NCBI GenBank assembly: GCA_030748635.1
Contig: JASMLP010000147.1
Location: 62,001-126,000, forward strand
From: Planctomycetota bacterium
GTDB taxonomy: Bacteria; Planctomycetota; JACQVV01; JASMLP01
DNA length: 64,000 nucleotides
Direction: 5' to 3'
Shown: positions 36,492 through 45,869 of the stretch, in pieces
Layout of the letters: the number at the start of each line of letters is the position of its first letter
Numbering within the stretch: position 1 is the first letter of the stretch
Notes under the pieces: generated by a model
Told to the model about the DNA's origin: nothing
Database searches by the model: none
Seen by the model: only the letters and a program-made list of their open reading frames with translations
Position numbers and translations under genes: made by a program

Positions 36492-38102
36492 TTACCTCGG
36501 TTGTGCGGATGCATTTTCCAGGACGGTTCTGGCCGCCAGTCGCCCCGGTCCCCCGGTCAAACCACCGCCCGGATGACAACCCGATCCGCCGAGAAACAGT
36601 CCTTCGATCGGAGTTTTATACCGTGCCCAACCGGGCATAGGACGCATGAGAAATCGCTGCGAAAGAGACATCTCACCGTGATGAAGATGTCCCTCGTGTA
36701 CTCCAAAAGATCGCTCGAAATCCGGAGGAACGAGGACACGTCGGTCCGTGAGATGTTCCGAAAAAGAAGAGGACCGTTTCTCCAACTCCTGAGTCACAGA
36801 CTCTCCAATTTTCTGTGCCCATCCGTCCCAATTTCCTCCATCGGGTCGGTCAGGAACAAACCGGACCAGAACACTCATTCCAAGCGTTTCCCTGACACCG
36901 CCTTCCCCGACCGCGAGACCTGGCAAAATCGCTTCCGCAACCAGATTTTTTGTATCGAACTGCCCTAACCGGGCCGCATCGGACGCCCTCTCGACCTCCT
37001 CGAGTCCATCTCCAAGAAATATCCTCCCCCGATTGACCCGCGCAGATTGCTCACGATCAAGCCCTTTCCACTGAGGTTCGTCGGAAAGCAGGAATTGAAC
37101 CCGTGCGGATGCCCCCCGGTATCGAATGTGCGTAACAGCCCGAACAAAGGAGGGATCGAGCTTGGGCGCTCCGACCAGATTCAGAAACGTACTCCTCGGG
37201 TCCAGGCCGGAGATCACCACGGAGGCCTGATGCTCTGTTCCATCCGCCAAGACAACGCCACGAACCTCCTCCGCCTCGACCACAATCGACCGAACCTCTT
37301 CTCCATAATTAATTTGCGCTCCGAAGGACTTGACGCAAGCCTCCAAAGCGCAAATCCAGGACCTCATCCCCCCTAACGGCGTACACCACCTGGGCGCCCA
37401 CTCACCACCGAAACCGCAATGATGCAACAAGAAAAGAGCCGCCGTTCCAGGTGCCATCGGTCCCTGAGGTTGCGCCGTCCAGATAGGCGCCGAAAGGAGA
37501 GCTTTGAGAGATTCGGACTCAAACCACTCATCCAGAAAATCGGAAAGTGACATGGGAAGAGTTCTCAGGAGTCGATTCATCCCCCTCTTTCCGAGCCCCC
37601 TCAACCTCCATCCGGTTTTCAGAATATGAAAGAGGCCCGAAGGCGTTCTCAACGCTGAAAGATCCGGTGGCAACTCTTCCTGTAAACGAGCCAGAAAAGA
37701 GCTCCATTCTCCTACCTCCTGACAGAAAGAACCCCATCGAGACGCGTCCCGCTCTGAAAGTGAGCGGATTACAGATCGGGAGTCCCCTTCTCCCCAAATA
37801 ACCGGATTCCCCTCCCGACGCAAAAGCGTCGTCACAGAGGAGCACTCCTGCTTGGAGCCGATACCAAAACTCTCCAGACCCAGTTCCCGGATCACCTTAT
37901 CAGAAAAAAGCGCGAGATCATGAAGCCCAACGGGAAGAGGCACTTCGGGCCAGACCTCTTCGACCGACATCAAGCCTCCCGGCTCATCTCTGCGTTCACA
38001 AACCAGAACCCTCCGTCCAGCCTTCGCGAGCAGTGCCGCTGCCACCAACCCGTTGTGACCAGCACCGATCAAGATAACATCCCAACGGTCTTTCCGACTC
38101 AT
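36492..38102 (-). CDS. FAD-dependent oxidoreductase, phytoene-desaturase/PYROXD2-like
   Basis: The 536-residue flavoprotein starts with the dinucleotide-binding motif DVILIGAGHNGLVAAALLAKAG and RDEPGG. It ends with LFLGGSGCHPGGGLTGGPG, typical of the CrtI/PYROXD2 family. Members desaturate or isomerise carotenoids or act on unknown lipids. No carotenoid gene lies nearby, so the substrate is open. ATG 38102 is preferred to an upstream in-frame start because the FAD motif begins nine residues later. Confidence 0.86.
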   Translation of the reverse strand: MSRKDRWDVILIGAGHNGLVAAALLAKAGRRVLVCERRDEPGGLMSVEEVWPEVPLPVGLHDLALFSDKVIRELGLESFGIGSKQECSSVTTLLRREGNPVIWGEGDSRSVIRSLSERDASRWGSFCQEVGEWSSFLARLQEELPPDLSALRTPSGLFHILKTGWRLRGLGKRGMNRLLRTLPMSLSDFLDEWFESESLKALLSAPIWTAQPQGPMAPGTAALFLLHHCGFGGEWAPRWCTPLGGMRSWICALEACVKSFGAQINYGEEVRSIVVEAEEVRGVVLADGTEHQASVVISGLDPRSTFLNLVGAPKLDPSFVRAVTHIRYRGASARVQFLLSDEPQWKGLDREQSARVNRGRIFLGDGLEEVERASDAARLGQFDTKNLVAEAILPGLAVGEGGVRETLGMSVLVRFVPDRPDGGNWDGWAQKIGESVTQELEKRSSSFSEHLTDRRVLVPPDFERSFGVHEGHLHHGEMSLSQRFLMRPMPGWARYKTPIEGLFLGGSGCHPGGGLTGGPGRLAARTVLENASAQPR

Positions 38103-38259
38103 TACCAGAGACCTTCTGAATACCCCATGAAACAAGAGTATGAATCAGTAAAAAGCTTCCGGCATGATAGCGCGACCGACCCTCAATTTTCCAACCTGAG
38201 ATCAAATTCAATCGGAGGGAACCGACTCGAACGACAAATGAGTGGGGCCTTCCACCCCC

Positions 38260-38289
38260 TTGGTAAACCGATCACTCCAGAGCTACCAT
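38260..38289 (+). promoter_or_regulatory. Candidate promoter of the alkyltransferase-AlkA gene
   Basis: TTGGTA (38260-38265), 18 bp, TACCAT (38284-38289). The predicted start site coincides with GTG 38296, suggesting a leaderless mRNA with a GTG start. Confidence 0.4.
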
Positions 38290-38295
38290 GTACAT

Positions 38296-39726
38296 GTGCT
38301 TCCGCGACAAATTTCCTTCGAAACCGAAATCGGAACCCTCCAGATCACATGGAGTCAACAAGGCATCCGAAGCCTCCATCTGCCCACAAAGCCCCAGAAT
38401 CCTTCCCCATCCAACCCGACCTCTCTTCCTGGGACGATTCGCCGACTGATTCACTCCTTGATACGCTGGAGCAAGGGAATCAACACTCGATTTCCGCTCC
38501 TTCCTCTCGACCTCGACGGTTATAGCCGCCTCGAAAAGGAGGTTTATCATGCCACCCAGCAAGTGGCATGGGGTCAAGTCTCGACCTACGGCCAAATCGC
38601 GCGTGACATCGATCGTCCGCGCGCCGCACGAGCCGTTGGGCGTGCCCTCGGAAAGAATCCGATCCCTCTCCTCATCCCCTGTCACCGCATTCTCACCAGC
38701 ACAGGATCCATCGGCGGATTCAGCGCTCCAGGAGGCATTCCTAGCAAATATCGGCTACTAGCCCTCGAAGAGGTGTTCGTCCCACAAGAGGAGTTGCGCC
38801 GATCGGCACTTCGCTTGACACCTCCAGAAAATTTTCATCTGGAAAACACCGTAACCAGTCACGGATGGTTCGACCTCTCCCCTTTCCGGTGGCAACACCA
38901 ACGAAAAACCCTGACCGTTCCCTTTCATCTAACCAATCAAAAAACGACAACCGCTCAGATCCGTCAATCTCCACGTTCCGGTTGTCTCCAGATTCACCTG
39001 TACCACACAACCGCCGAACTCCAGCCCGACAACCGCAAAAGTCTTCGTCGTTCCCTGAAACGCATGTTCCAGTTCCACCAAGACATCGATTCTCTCGAAA
39101 ACCTTCGCGATGAATTTCCGCACTTGCGAAAAATCTTGAGCCCCAGACGAATCCGACTACTTGCCGCTTCGTCGGTTTTCGAAGACGTGATCAAAACTCT
39201 CGCCACCACCAACTGCTCCTGGAACCTGACTCGACAGATCACTCGGTCCCTGGTCCATGAACTGGGTTACGACGCGCCCGGTGGTTTACGCACATTTCCC
39301 ACCGCCTCGACCCTAGCCCGAACCCAGGAGTGTTTTTTACGACAGTCGATTCGTGCCGGATACCGAGCTCCTTTTATTCTCGAACTAGCTCGCCGAGTCG
39401 ATGCTGGGGAAATCGACCCGGAATCCTGGCCTCACCCCGAACAAGATCCGGCGACTGTTCGCCATCAAGTTTCGTCCATCCGAGGGCTAGGTCCTTATGG
39501 AACTTCCCATCTGATGCGACTACTCGGCCACTTCGAAGAACTGAGTATCGACTCGTGGTGTCGACGAAGATACCGTACACTCTTTCCTCACCGAAAACAT
39601 TCCGACTCGGCCATCAATAAGCATTACCAGCGCTACGGAAAGCTTCGAGGACTTGTGTTCTGGCTCGAACTGACCCGCGACTGGCACGATGCGTCAGGAC
39701 GTTTTGTGCTCTCCAACATTTCATGA
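38296..39726 (+). CDS. O6-alkylguanine-DNA alkyltransferase fused to an AlkA-like glycosylase
   Basis: Residues 1-165 form an MGMT/Ogt domain with TYGQIARDIDRPRAARAVG and the active-site PCHR (Cys129), followed by GGFSAPGG. From about 185, WFDLSPFRW begins an OGG/AlkA-type N-domain, then an HhH-GPD glycosylase. It has the hairpin SSIRGLGPYGTSHLM (393-407) and the catalytic Asp419 in LSIDSWCRR. The first activity repairs O6-methylguanine directly. The second excises 3-methyladenine-type bases. GTG 38296 is chosen from the promoter and homology; an in-frame GTG at 38242 would add 18 residues. It overlaps the GDPD gene (ATGA). Confidence 0.9.
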   Translation: MLPRQISFETEIGTLQITWSQQGIRSLHLPTKPQNPSPSNPTSLPGTIRRLIHSLIRWSKGINTRFPLLPLDLDGYSRLEKEVYHATQQVAWGQVSTYGQIARDIDRPRAARAVGRALGKNPIPLLIPCHRILTSTGSIGGFSAPGGIPSKYRLLALEEVFVPQEELRRSALRLTPPENFHLENTVTSHGWFDLSPFRWQHQRKTLTVPFHLTNQKTTTAQIRQSPRSGCLQIHLYHTTAELQPDNRKSLRRSLKRMFQFHQDIDSLENLRDEFPHLRKILSPRRIRLLAASSVFEDVIKTLATTNCSWNLTRQITRSLVHELGYDAPGGLRTFPTASTLARTQECFLRQSIRAGYRAPFILELARRVDAGEIDPESWPHPEQDPATVRHQVSSIRGLGPYGTSHLMRLLGHFEELSIDSWCRRRYRTLFPHRKHSDSAINKHYQRYGKLRGLVFWLELTRDWHDASGRFVLSNIS

Positions 39727-40724
39727 CTACCTTCGACCCAACCAAACACCTTCTCTCTCACCGATTACACGGATTCGGTCCTCATGAAGGAAGCCTCTCC
39801 TCTTTGGAGTCGGCTCTCGCCACTTCCGTCCGACATATCGAAATCGACACACGAGTCACCGGTGACGGAGAATTGATGGTGCTACACGATGCCAAACTCG
39901 ATCGCGTCACCAACTCAGAAGGATGGGTCCGTGAGTTCAGAAGTTCCCTCCAGGGGCCGATGACCTTTCTGGGGGAACCCGAAGAACCGGTTCCCACCCT
40001 CGACGCATTTCTGGAAACCGTCAAGCGCGGACGAAGCGACACAACCATCTTTATCGATATCAAAGATCATGGCACCGAAACCGAACACATTCGCCTGGTC
40101 GAAAAACACGACCTGGTTGAAAGAACCTGGTTTCTCAGCTGGATTCCCGAAGCGCTAGCCCGAATTCACCAACTCAACAAAAACATCCCGATCTGTTTCT
40201 GCTATTTACCCCTCATCCGATGGAAACGTGCTGCCGTTTTTCTGGCCCAGAGACCCCGCATGTTGCAACGTATACAACCGATAGCCACCCGAAAGGGATG
40301 GGGAAACATGGATGAAGTCCATTTCCATATCAACGACTTCGACGTCCCGGTAAATCCTTCGGGACTTCTCATGGAGCGTGGCCTAGGTTGCCCGATTCAT
40401 CTCCTGCAGAACTTACCGGATGGAAATCTCGGAGACATGATTCGAGCGTCCGGTGGCGGAATCGGTCTAACCCCCCCCTCGATCACCACCGCGGCCTATC
40501 TCGAGCAAGCCCGAGAAGAAGGGTTTCACACTCTCCTTTTCCACATCGACACACCCCGCAGAATTCTCGATACCTACGAAAATTGTCAGCCCGATTTCAT
40601 ATCCACCGACCGAGCCGATCTGTTCGATTTCGACTGGGCTGAAATCAAACCTAGACGGCGGCGGAAACAATCTCGGAACGTAAAAGCGGAAATTTCTCCA
40701 GATACCCCTTCCGCTCCCGCTTGA
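39723..40724 (+). CDS. Glycerophosphodiester phosphodiesterase
   Basis: The 333-residue GDPD-family TIM barrel has LLSHRLHG (the HR of the active site), HIEIDTRVTGDGELMVLHD (metal-binding acids and catalytic His) and TIFIDIKDH. It would hydrolyse glycerophosphodiesters to glycerol-3-phosphate and an alcohol. No signal peptide, so it is cytoplasmic. The ATG overlaps the stop of the alkyltransferase-AlkA gene, which is a surprising partner. The last 74 bases overlap the convergent pckA. Confidence 0.87.
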   Translation: MTTFDPTKHLLSHRLHGFGPHEGSLSSLESALATSVRHIEIDTRVTGDGELMVLHDAKLDRVTNSEGWVREFRSSLQGPMTFLGEPEEPVPTLDAFLETVKRGRSDTTIFIDIKDHGTETEHIRLVEKHDLVERTWFLSWIPEALARIHQLNKNIPICFCYLPLIRWKRAAVFLAQRPRMLQRIQPIATRKGWGNMDEVHFHINDFDVPVNPSGLLMERGLGCPIHLLQNLPDGNLGDMIRASGGGIGLTPPSITTAAYLEQAREEGFHTLLFHIDTPRRILDTYENCQPDFISTDRADLFDFDWAEIKPRRRRKQSRNVKAEISPDTPSAPA

Positions 40725-42213
40725 GTCGAACCAGGTGCCGCTGGTACTCGTCTGTTCGCTGCTGGGATTCATACATCAGGCGAGGACACAACAAGAAAGC
40801 GTCCTCTTCTCCGATACCGGGAACATGCGTGGCCACCTGGAAACCGAAATCCGGATCTTGTTCCCACTCGATGGTTCCTTCAGCAATCCCCTTGACGATC
40901 GCAGAAGAGTGGCGAATCTTGACCTTGACCCCTTCCCCGTGTTCACCCCCGCCGCCAACCCAACCCGTATTCATCAGGTAAACTTCGATCGGATTCTGAT
41001 CCATCAACTCGAACAATCGGTTTCCCTGGTGGTCGTGACGAAGAGGAAAGAAAGGATTCGTGCCGGGAATACGTAAACTCTTTCCGGCCTCCGCCGCTCC
41101 ACCGGCAGAAGTCCCCATCGTTTCACCCAGCATGAAATAGGCCGCCGCTTGCTCCAAGCTCAATCGAGCCACTGCTGGAATGACGTTCTGACTCCGGTTG
41201 AGTATGAGAAGAAAATCCGGACGCTGAATCTGATTCGCGGCCGCCGCCCCCTCGATATCGGCCATACGAACCACCGCTCGGCCGTTCTGGGTATAGCTAT
41301 CGTCGAAAAAATCGAGATCTCCCTGAGCATTCTGAGAAACATTCTCGATCCAGGCTGTCGATTCCTTCACCGCGCGAGTGATGACCGGCTCGGATTCCTC
41401 ACTCAGTCCATAGGTCTTGGCAAAGCAACCGTTCTCGGTGGCATACACACGACCGTTGGGCATCCAGGCCACGAAATCGTCCTGAACCGGCATGGAATGG
41501 TTCTGCTCGGTAAAGGTCGTGGTGGTTTTTCCTGTTCCCGAAAGCCCCACGATCAACCCCACCTTCTGGGTCCCTTGAACCGGGATGATCTTGCAACCCG
41601 CATGAAGAGGCAATCCACCGCGTTCAAAAACTCTTTGATTCCACATTCGCAAGCCACTTTTTTTCGACTCGCCAAAGTAGTCAGTACCCAGGACTCGCGT
41701 CACCCCTTGCTCCAGAAACACGGCGATCACTCGCTCATCCGGATACCCGGCAGCCTTCAGTCCACCCGTATAGATAATGGTAAGCTCCGGCTCGAAAGTG
41801 TCCGAATCAACCGGGTCCAAGGGATAGTAAAGAACCTGCTGCATAGCGGCCACATTGGCGTTTTCCGAATCGATGATCAAGCGGGCCCGAGTTCGAAATT
41901 CCGGATCATCACCGATATACCCATCGATGATAATCACTTCTCGATCCAGCAGATACTCATCCTGCAGCCGACAGATCTCCGCTCCCTTTTCGACCGACAA
42001 ACACTGACCACTGAAATCGTCAGGTTGGTCTGTCACAAAAAACGTAGATGCGTTGGATCGAGCGAGAACCTCGGTCGTCGTGTTCAAATTTCCGTAACAC
42101 GTCTGACGGACATTGGGTTGCTTGCCCGCCAAAATCCGCAAGTCATCGACCGTTGGATTACGATAGATCTTACGGGCTTTCACTGGAACACCGACCGATC
42201 GGAGGGTAGGCAT
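40651..42213 (-). CDS. pckA: Phosphoenolpyruvate carboxykinase (ATP), divergent
   Basis: About 520 residues, the normal length for ATP-type PEPCK. It has TDYFGESKK (where YGGEIKK is usual), the P-loop GLSGTGKTT (223-231), VQDDFVAW in place of the usual GDDEHGW, NGCFAKTYGLSEESEPVI and VYLMNTGWVGGGGEHGEG. The enzyme converts oxaloacetate and ATP to PEP and CO2 in gluconeogenesis. The changed metal-binding segment suggests a diverged subfamily. ATG 42213 is chosen because GGAGAAG lies before it. A strong promoter lies upstream. Confidence 0.88.
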   Translation of the reverse strand: MPTLRSVGVPVKARKIYRNPTVDDLRILAGKQPNVRQTCYGNLNTTTEVLARSNASTFFVTDQPDDFSGQCLSVEKGAEICRLQDEYLLDREVIIIDGYIGDDPEFRTRARLIIDSENANVAAMQQVLYYPLDPVDSDTFEPELTIIYTGGLKAAGYPDERVIAVFLEQGVTRVLGTDYFGESKKSGLRMWNQRVFERGGLPLHAGCKIIPVQGTQKVGLIVGLSGTGKTTTTFTEQNHSMPVQDDFVAWMPNGRVYATENGCFAKTYGLSEESEPVITRAVKESTAWIENVSQNAQGDLDFFDDSYTQNGRAVVRMADIEGAAAANQIQRPDFLLILNRSQNVIPAVARLSLEQAAAYFMLGETMGTSAGGAAEAGKSLRIPGTNPFFPLRHDHQGNRLFELMDQNPIEVYLMNTGWVGGGGEHGEGVKVKIRHSSAIVKGIAEGTIEWEQDPDFGFQVATHVPGIGEEDAFLLCPRLMYESQQRTDEYQRHLVRLKRERKGYLEKFPLLRSEIVSAAV

Positions 42214-42264
42214 GAATCTTCTCCCAAAACACATGCAATGTTGCGAACCGGAACCGGGGCGATG

Positions 42265-42292
42265 AGTTTAGCGGCCTGGTACCCTGTCGCAA
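42265..42292 (-). promoter_or_regulatory. pckA promoter
   Basis: Minus-strand TTGCGA (42292-42287), 16 bp, TAAACT (42270-42265). The predicted leader is about 45 bases with a Shine-Dalgarno site. Confidence 0.5.
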
Positions 42293-42436
42293 GGGGAAAA
42301 GCCTACGCCGAAAGAAGGATTTCGTCCAGAAGTAAGGTTCTCCTAGCCGATCCGACAATCCAAACCGAAATGCCTCGAAAGACCCGATAGGGCCCGTTTC
42401 TTTTCGAAAACATACCTGAACAACAACTTAGGCAGA

Positions 42437-43135
42437 CTACCTCCCAACCCGAGCCAGATGAATCCGGTCGGGATCGATCCCTCTGGAGCCGCCAAACATT
42501 TCCGTCGCTTGCCCAATTCCCCGAGTCGAAGGCTGGGTCGACCAGTAAGTCATCCCGGTGCGCTTCCCGTTCGCATCGCATTTCCATTTCATGAAAATGA
42601 CCGAATGACCCGATCCGGAGTGGCGCCAAAACTGAACGAAGTCGCCAGGACGTGCTCGAGACAGGGGAACTTCACGTCCGATTCCATACTCGGTAATCGC
42701 CGACTGTGAGCAGAGAAGATTGGAGCGGGATCCAAACCAACGCCCCCGGAAACGCCTCAAACTGGTTGCATCCAGGTCGATAATCCGAAAAGGACGTTTC
42801 GAGAGACGACACCACTGTTCATAGGAGCGAAAAAACACCTCGAAGGTAAGTCCACAACAATAAGCCCGTCCCTGAGGATCCCCTTTGGCGAAAACCTCTC
42901 CGCGGTATATCAAGTCCCGGGTATTTCCAGCCCATGAAGAACCTCGAGGCCAGTAATAGGCGTGAGTACCGTTGGCGGGATAAGTCCGCATGACGGAAAG
43001 GACTATTCGACTGAAATCCTTGGCCCGAGGTATCGAGTCCCGAAGTTCACCCTTTTCAGCAACTCCGAATCGGCATGTACACCCCAGAAGTACAGCCCAA
43101 AGGAACACGGTCCGAACAGCGACTCTTTGATTCAT
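42437..43135 (-). CDS. Exported NlpC/P60- or CHAP-like cysteine peptidase candidate
   Basis: ATG 43135 gives a signal peptide (about 4-24, TVFLWAVLLGCTCRFGVA) and a mature domain of about 205 residues. It has a candidate nucleophile in AYCCGLTFEVF and a candidate His in SGSGHSVIFMKW, preceded by RPGDFVQFWR. That order (Cys, then GDxVxF, then His) matches papain-like amidases that cut peptidoglycan peptides. The family match is partial. TACAAT (43148-43143) ends seven bases before the ATG, so the mRNA is probably leaderless. Confidence 0.65.
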   Translation of the reverse strand: MNQRVAVRTVFLWAVLLGCTCRFGVAEKGELRDSIPRAKDFSRIVLSVMRTYPANGTHAYYWPRGSSWAGNTRDLIYRGEVFAKGDPQGRAYCCGLTFEVFFRSYEQWCRLSKRPFRIIDLDATSLRRFRGRWFGSRSNLLCSQSAITEYGIGREVPLSRARPGDFVQFWRHSGSGHSVIFMKWKCDANGKRTGMTYWSTQPSTRGIGQATEMFGGSRGIDPDRIHLARVGR

Positions 43136-43142
43136 CAAGAAA

Positions 43143-43170
43143 ATTGTACGTTCCCTTTCTCTCACCACAA
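43143..43170 (-). promoter_or_regulatory. Promoter of the exported peptidase-like gene
   Basis: Minus-strand TTGTGG (43170-43165), 16 bp, TACAAT (43148-43143), with the predicted start at the ATG itself. Confidence 0.5.
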
Positions 43171-43182
43171 CCCAGTCCTTGA

Positions 43183-43211
43183 TGGACCCAAGCCCTCACC
43201 CGACCTACAAT
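43183..43211 (+). promoter_or_regulatory. Promoter of the GAF-GAF-PP2C gene
   Basis: TGGACC (43183-43188), 17 bp, TACAAT (43206-43211). It is divergent from the promoter just upstream. It overlaps an in-frame ATG at 43210 and so favours ATG 43246 as the start. Confidence 0.45.
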
Positions 43212-43245
43212 GCGGAGCCACAAAGCAGGCCTACCCAAAAACCAG

Positions 43246-45111
43246 ATGCCCACCCATACCCAACCCAACGAGCCGGAGAAACCTCGCCAGAAGGAGCTAG
43301 AGCTTCTGGCCAATGTCACCGAACACCTGACCGCCGGTCGAGACTCGGATACGTTTCTGGACTCGATTCTTGAAGGCGCTACGGAAGTACTCGATGCTCA
43401 AAGAGGATCCATTCTGGTTGTTGATGCCCCTCACGATTATCTGAGCATGCGAGCCGCCCGTGGCATCCCTGAGGATATCCAGTCCCGAGTTCGAGTACAT
43501 CCCGGCAAAGGCCTTGCGGGAAAGGTTGCTCTGACGGGAGAACCCATATTCATTCAAGATATTCAGACGCAAGATAATCGTGAAAACGGAGAAGATCGAT
43601 CCGGCTACAAGGATCGTTCGGCCATTCTCCTGCCACTCAAGATTTCGGGACGCGTTCTTGGAGTGATCAACTTCAACAACAAACGCACAGAATCTTTCAA
43701 CGAGGAAGATTTCCGCATTGCCCAGGTGATCGCCAATCAGGTCGCCCTCGCTCTCCATCAAGACGAACTCCTGAGGGAACGTTTAGAAAAAGAGAGGGCC
43801 CAAAAGGATCTCTCAACCCTCACAGAAGATTACGCCAAGCTCTCCGGTCGTCTTTCCGCCCTCCAGCTCGTCACCTACGTCACCGACCATCTCGTTTCGG
43901 ACCCTGATCTCCAGAATGTTCTGGAAATGATTGTCGAACAATCCACTCGCTTACTCGATGCGCAACGCGCCTCGATCATGCTCTTCGAAGAAAACTCCCA
44001 GGTTATGAAAATTCGAGCCGCCAAGGGTGTTCCCGAAGAAATCATGGAAAAAGCCCGAGTCCAACCGGGTCAAGGAATCGCCGGCCAGGTGGTCGAAACG
44101 GGTGAGGCTTTGTTGATACGGGATATCGATGAGTTTCTCTCTGGAAAAACGGACACCGACGCGAACAACTCCTCTTACCAGACCAAATCGGCCCTCTGCA
44201 TTCCCTTAGGTGTACGACGTTCCATCTTCGGTGCTCTCAACCTCAACGACAAAAAGGGAAATCAGAGTTTTACCGAAGAAGACCTCCTTCTGGGTCAATT
44301 GATCGCGAACCAGGCCTCGATCGCGGTCCACAACGCCAAGCTGACCGGAAGCTTTCTCGAGAACCAGAAGATTCGCCAAGCTCTCGATATCGCCAAAACC
44401 ATTCAGCAGCAATTTCTGCCCAACCAGGCCCCCCAGATGAAAAACATCGATCTTGCCGGTCGTTCCATCGCCTGCGACGCCATTGGTGGTGACTATTTTG
44501 ACTATTTCCCCACCAATGACTCTCAAGTTGGAATCGTAATCGGCGATGTTTCAGGTCACGGCATCGGCGCGGCCCTGGTCATGGCAACAGCTCGTGCATT
44601 TTTAAGAGCGCTGAGTGGACTCTCTACCAACATCGGAAAAATCTTTTTCCGCGTGAACAACCTGCTGTCAGAAGACACCCGAGACGACAGCTTCATGACC
44701 CTATTCCTCGGCACTCTGGACACCGATTCTGGTTGCCTCCAGTACGCGTCGGCAGGGCACGACGCCCCCTTGCTATTCCGAAAATCGGCCGGAACAGTGG
44801 AAGAACTCATGAGTACGGGTCTTCCCATGGGAATGGTCGAAGATATCGACTATCCCACCGCAGAGGTCTCCGGTCTCGCCCCAGGAGACACGCTTCTCTT
44901 TTCCACCGATGGAGTCTGGGAAGCCCGAAACAAGGAGAAGGAAGCCTTCGGCCGCCCTCGCCTGAAACAACTCCTGATCGACCTCTCCGACCACTCTTCC
45001 GAAGACATCGTGAACCGGGTTCACGAACACATTCTCGAGTTCTGTGATGGCATACCGATCAATGATGACTTCAGTCTTGTTGTTGCCAAAATCCAGGACA
45101 ACCAAGCTTGA
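43246..45111 (+). CDS. GAF-GAF-SpoIIE PP2C phosphatase
   Basis: About 621 residues. GAF1 (about 25-180) and GAF2 (about 210-370) are similar to each other (LDAQRGSILVVD and LDAQRASIMLFEE) and would sense small molecules or redox state. The C-terminal PPM/SpoIIE phosphatase (about 385-620) has GGDYFDYF, GDVSGHGIGAALVM and a final NDDFSLVV. It probably dephosphorylates STAS-type regulators. It is the second such phosphatase in the window. ATG 43246 is preferred because the -10 covers the earlier ATG. Its stop overlaps the next gene's TTG start (TTGA). Confidence 0.88.
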   Translation: MPTHTQPNEPEKPRQKELELLANVTEHLTAGRDSDTFLDSILEGATEVLDAQRGSILVVDAPHDYLSMRAARGIPEDIQSRVRVHPGKGLAGKVALTGEPIFIQDIQTQDNRENGEDRSGYKDRSAILLPLKISGRVLGVINFNNKRTESFNEEDFRIAQVIANQVALALHQDELLRERLEKERAQKDLSTLTEDYAKLSGRLSALQLVTYVTDHLVSDPDLQNVLEMIVEQSTRLLDAQRASIMLFEENSQVMKIRAAKGVPEEIMEKARVQPGQGIAGQVVETGEALLIRDIDEFLSGKTDTDANNSSYQTKSALCIPLGVRRSIFGALNLNDKKGNQSFTEEDLLLGQLIANQASIAVHNAKLTGSFLENQKIRQALDIAKTIQQQFLPNQAPQMKNIDLAGRSIACDAIGGDYFDYFPTNDSQVGIVIGDVSGHGIGAALVMATARAFLRALSGLSTNIGKIFFRVNNLLSEDTRDDSFMTLFLGTLDTDSGCLQYASAGHDAPLLFRKSAGTVEELMSTGLPMGMVEDIDYPTAEVSGLAPGDTLLFSTDGVWEARNKEKEAFGRPRLKQLLIDLSDHSSEDIVNRVHEHILEFCDGIPINDDFSLVVAKIQDNQA

Positions 45112-45869
45112 CCCCCAAAAAACGTGTGGTCTTGATCACCGGCGCCTCCAGCGGCATCGGAGAAGAGCTTTCCCGACGACTTGCCAGTCGAGGCGACCAG
45201 ATCGGACTTCTCGCTCGTCGCTCCGAACAACTCGAATCCATCGCGAGTTCGATCCGAGATCAAGGGGGAAACGCCCTGGCTCTACCCGCCGACGTCCGGG
45301 AAAAAGATTCTATCTGCCAGGCGCTCTCTCGGCTTCTCGACCAATGGGGCCGACTGGACACTCTTATCGTAGGCGCCGGCGTCATCCACCGAAAACCGAT
45401 ACAGAAACAGACCACAGAGGAACTGCTCCAAACCGTTGAGATCAACCTGCTTGGGGCCATAGCCACGATTCATGCCACTCTGCCCACCTTCCTTCAACAG
45501 CAGGAAGGTCACATCGTTGGCATAACCAGCTTGGCCGGATACCGAGGCCTTTCCTGGGCCGGATCCTACTCGGCCAGCAAAGCGGGACTTTCCAACTACC
45601 TGGAAGCTCTGCGAGTCGAACTTCAACCGATGGGGATCTCGGTCACTGACCTCCGCCCCGGATTCATCTCGACCGCAATGACCGACGACTCCCCGATCTG
45701 GACTCCCCAGATCATGCCGGTTGAACGAGCCGTGGACCGCATGATTCGCGCGATCGACCGACGTCCCTCTGTCTATTCGTTCCCACCCCCTTTCTCCTGG
45801 TTCATTCGCCTCTCGAGGATGCTTCCCAATCGGTTATACGATCTTTTCGCCCGCCAATTTCTGGTGTGA
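45108..45869 (+). CDS. Short-chain dehydrogenase/reductase
   Basis: The 253-residue classical SDR has TGASSGIGEELSRR, the catalytic serine near GITSLAG and YSASKAG (Tyr/Lys). Its C-terminal 40 residues are hydrophobic/basic (PPFSWFIRLSRMLPNRLYD), as in DltE/YqjQ-like SDRs that sit at membranes. The TTG start overlaps the phosphatase stop, so it is translated by coupling. Substrate unknown. Confidence 0.84.
   Translation: MTPKKRVVLITGASSGIGEELSRRLASRGDQIGLLARRSEQLESIASSIRDQGGNALALPADVREKDSICQALSRLLDQWGRLDTLIVGAGVIHRKPIQKQTTEELLQTVEINLLGAIATIHATLPTFLQQQEGHIVGITSLAGYRGLSWAGSYSASKAGLSNYLEALRVELQPMGISVTDLRPGFISTAMTDDSPIWTPQIMPVERAVDRMIRAIDRRPSVYSFPPPFSWFIRLSRMLPNRLYDLFARQFLV

Noticed and set aside
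36476..36492. ACTCCG/CGGAGT hairpin between the small protein gene and the FAD oxidoreductase gene
   Set aside because: The stem is only six bases and neither side is followed by a T-run in the transcript direction, so it was not called a terminator.
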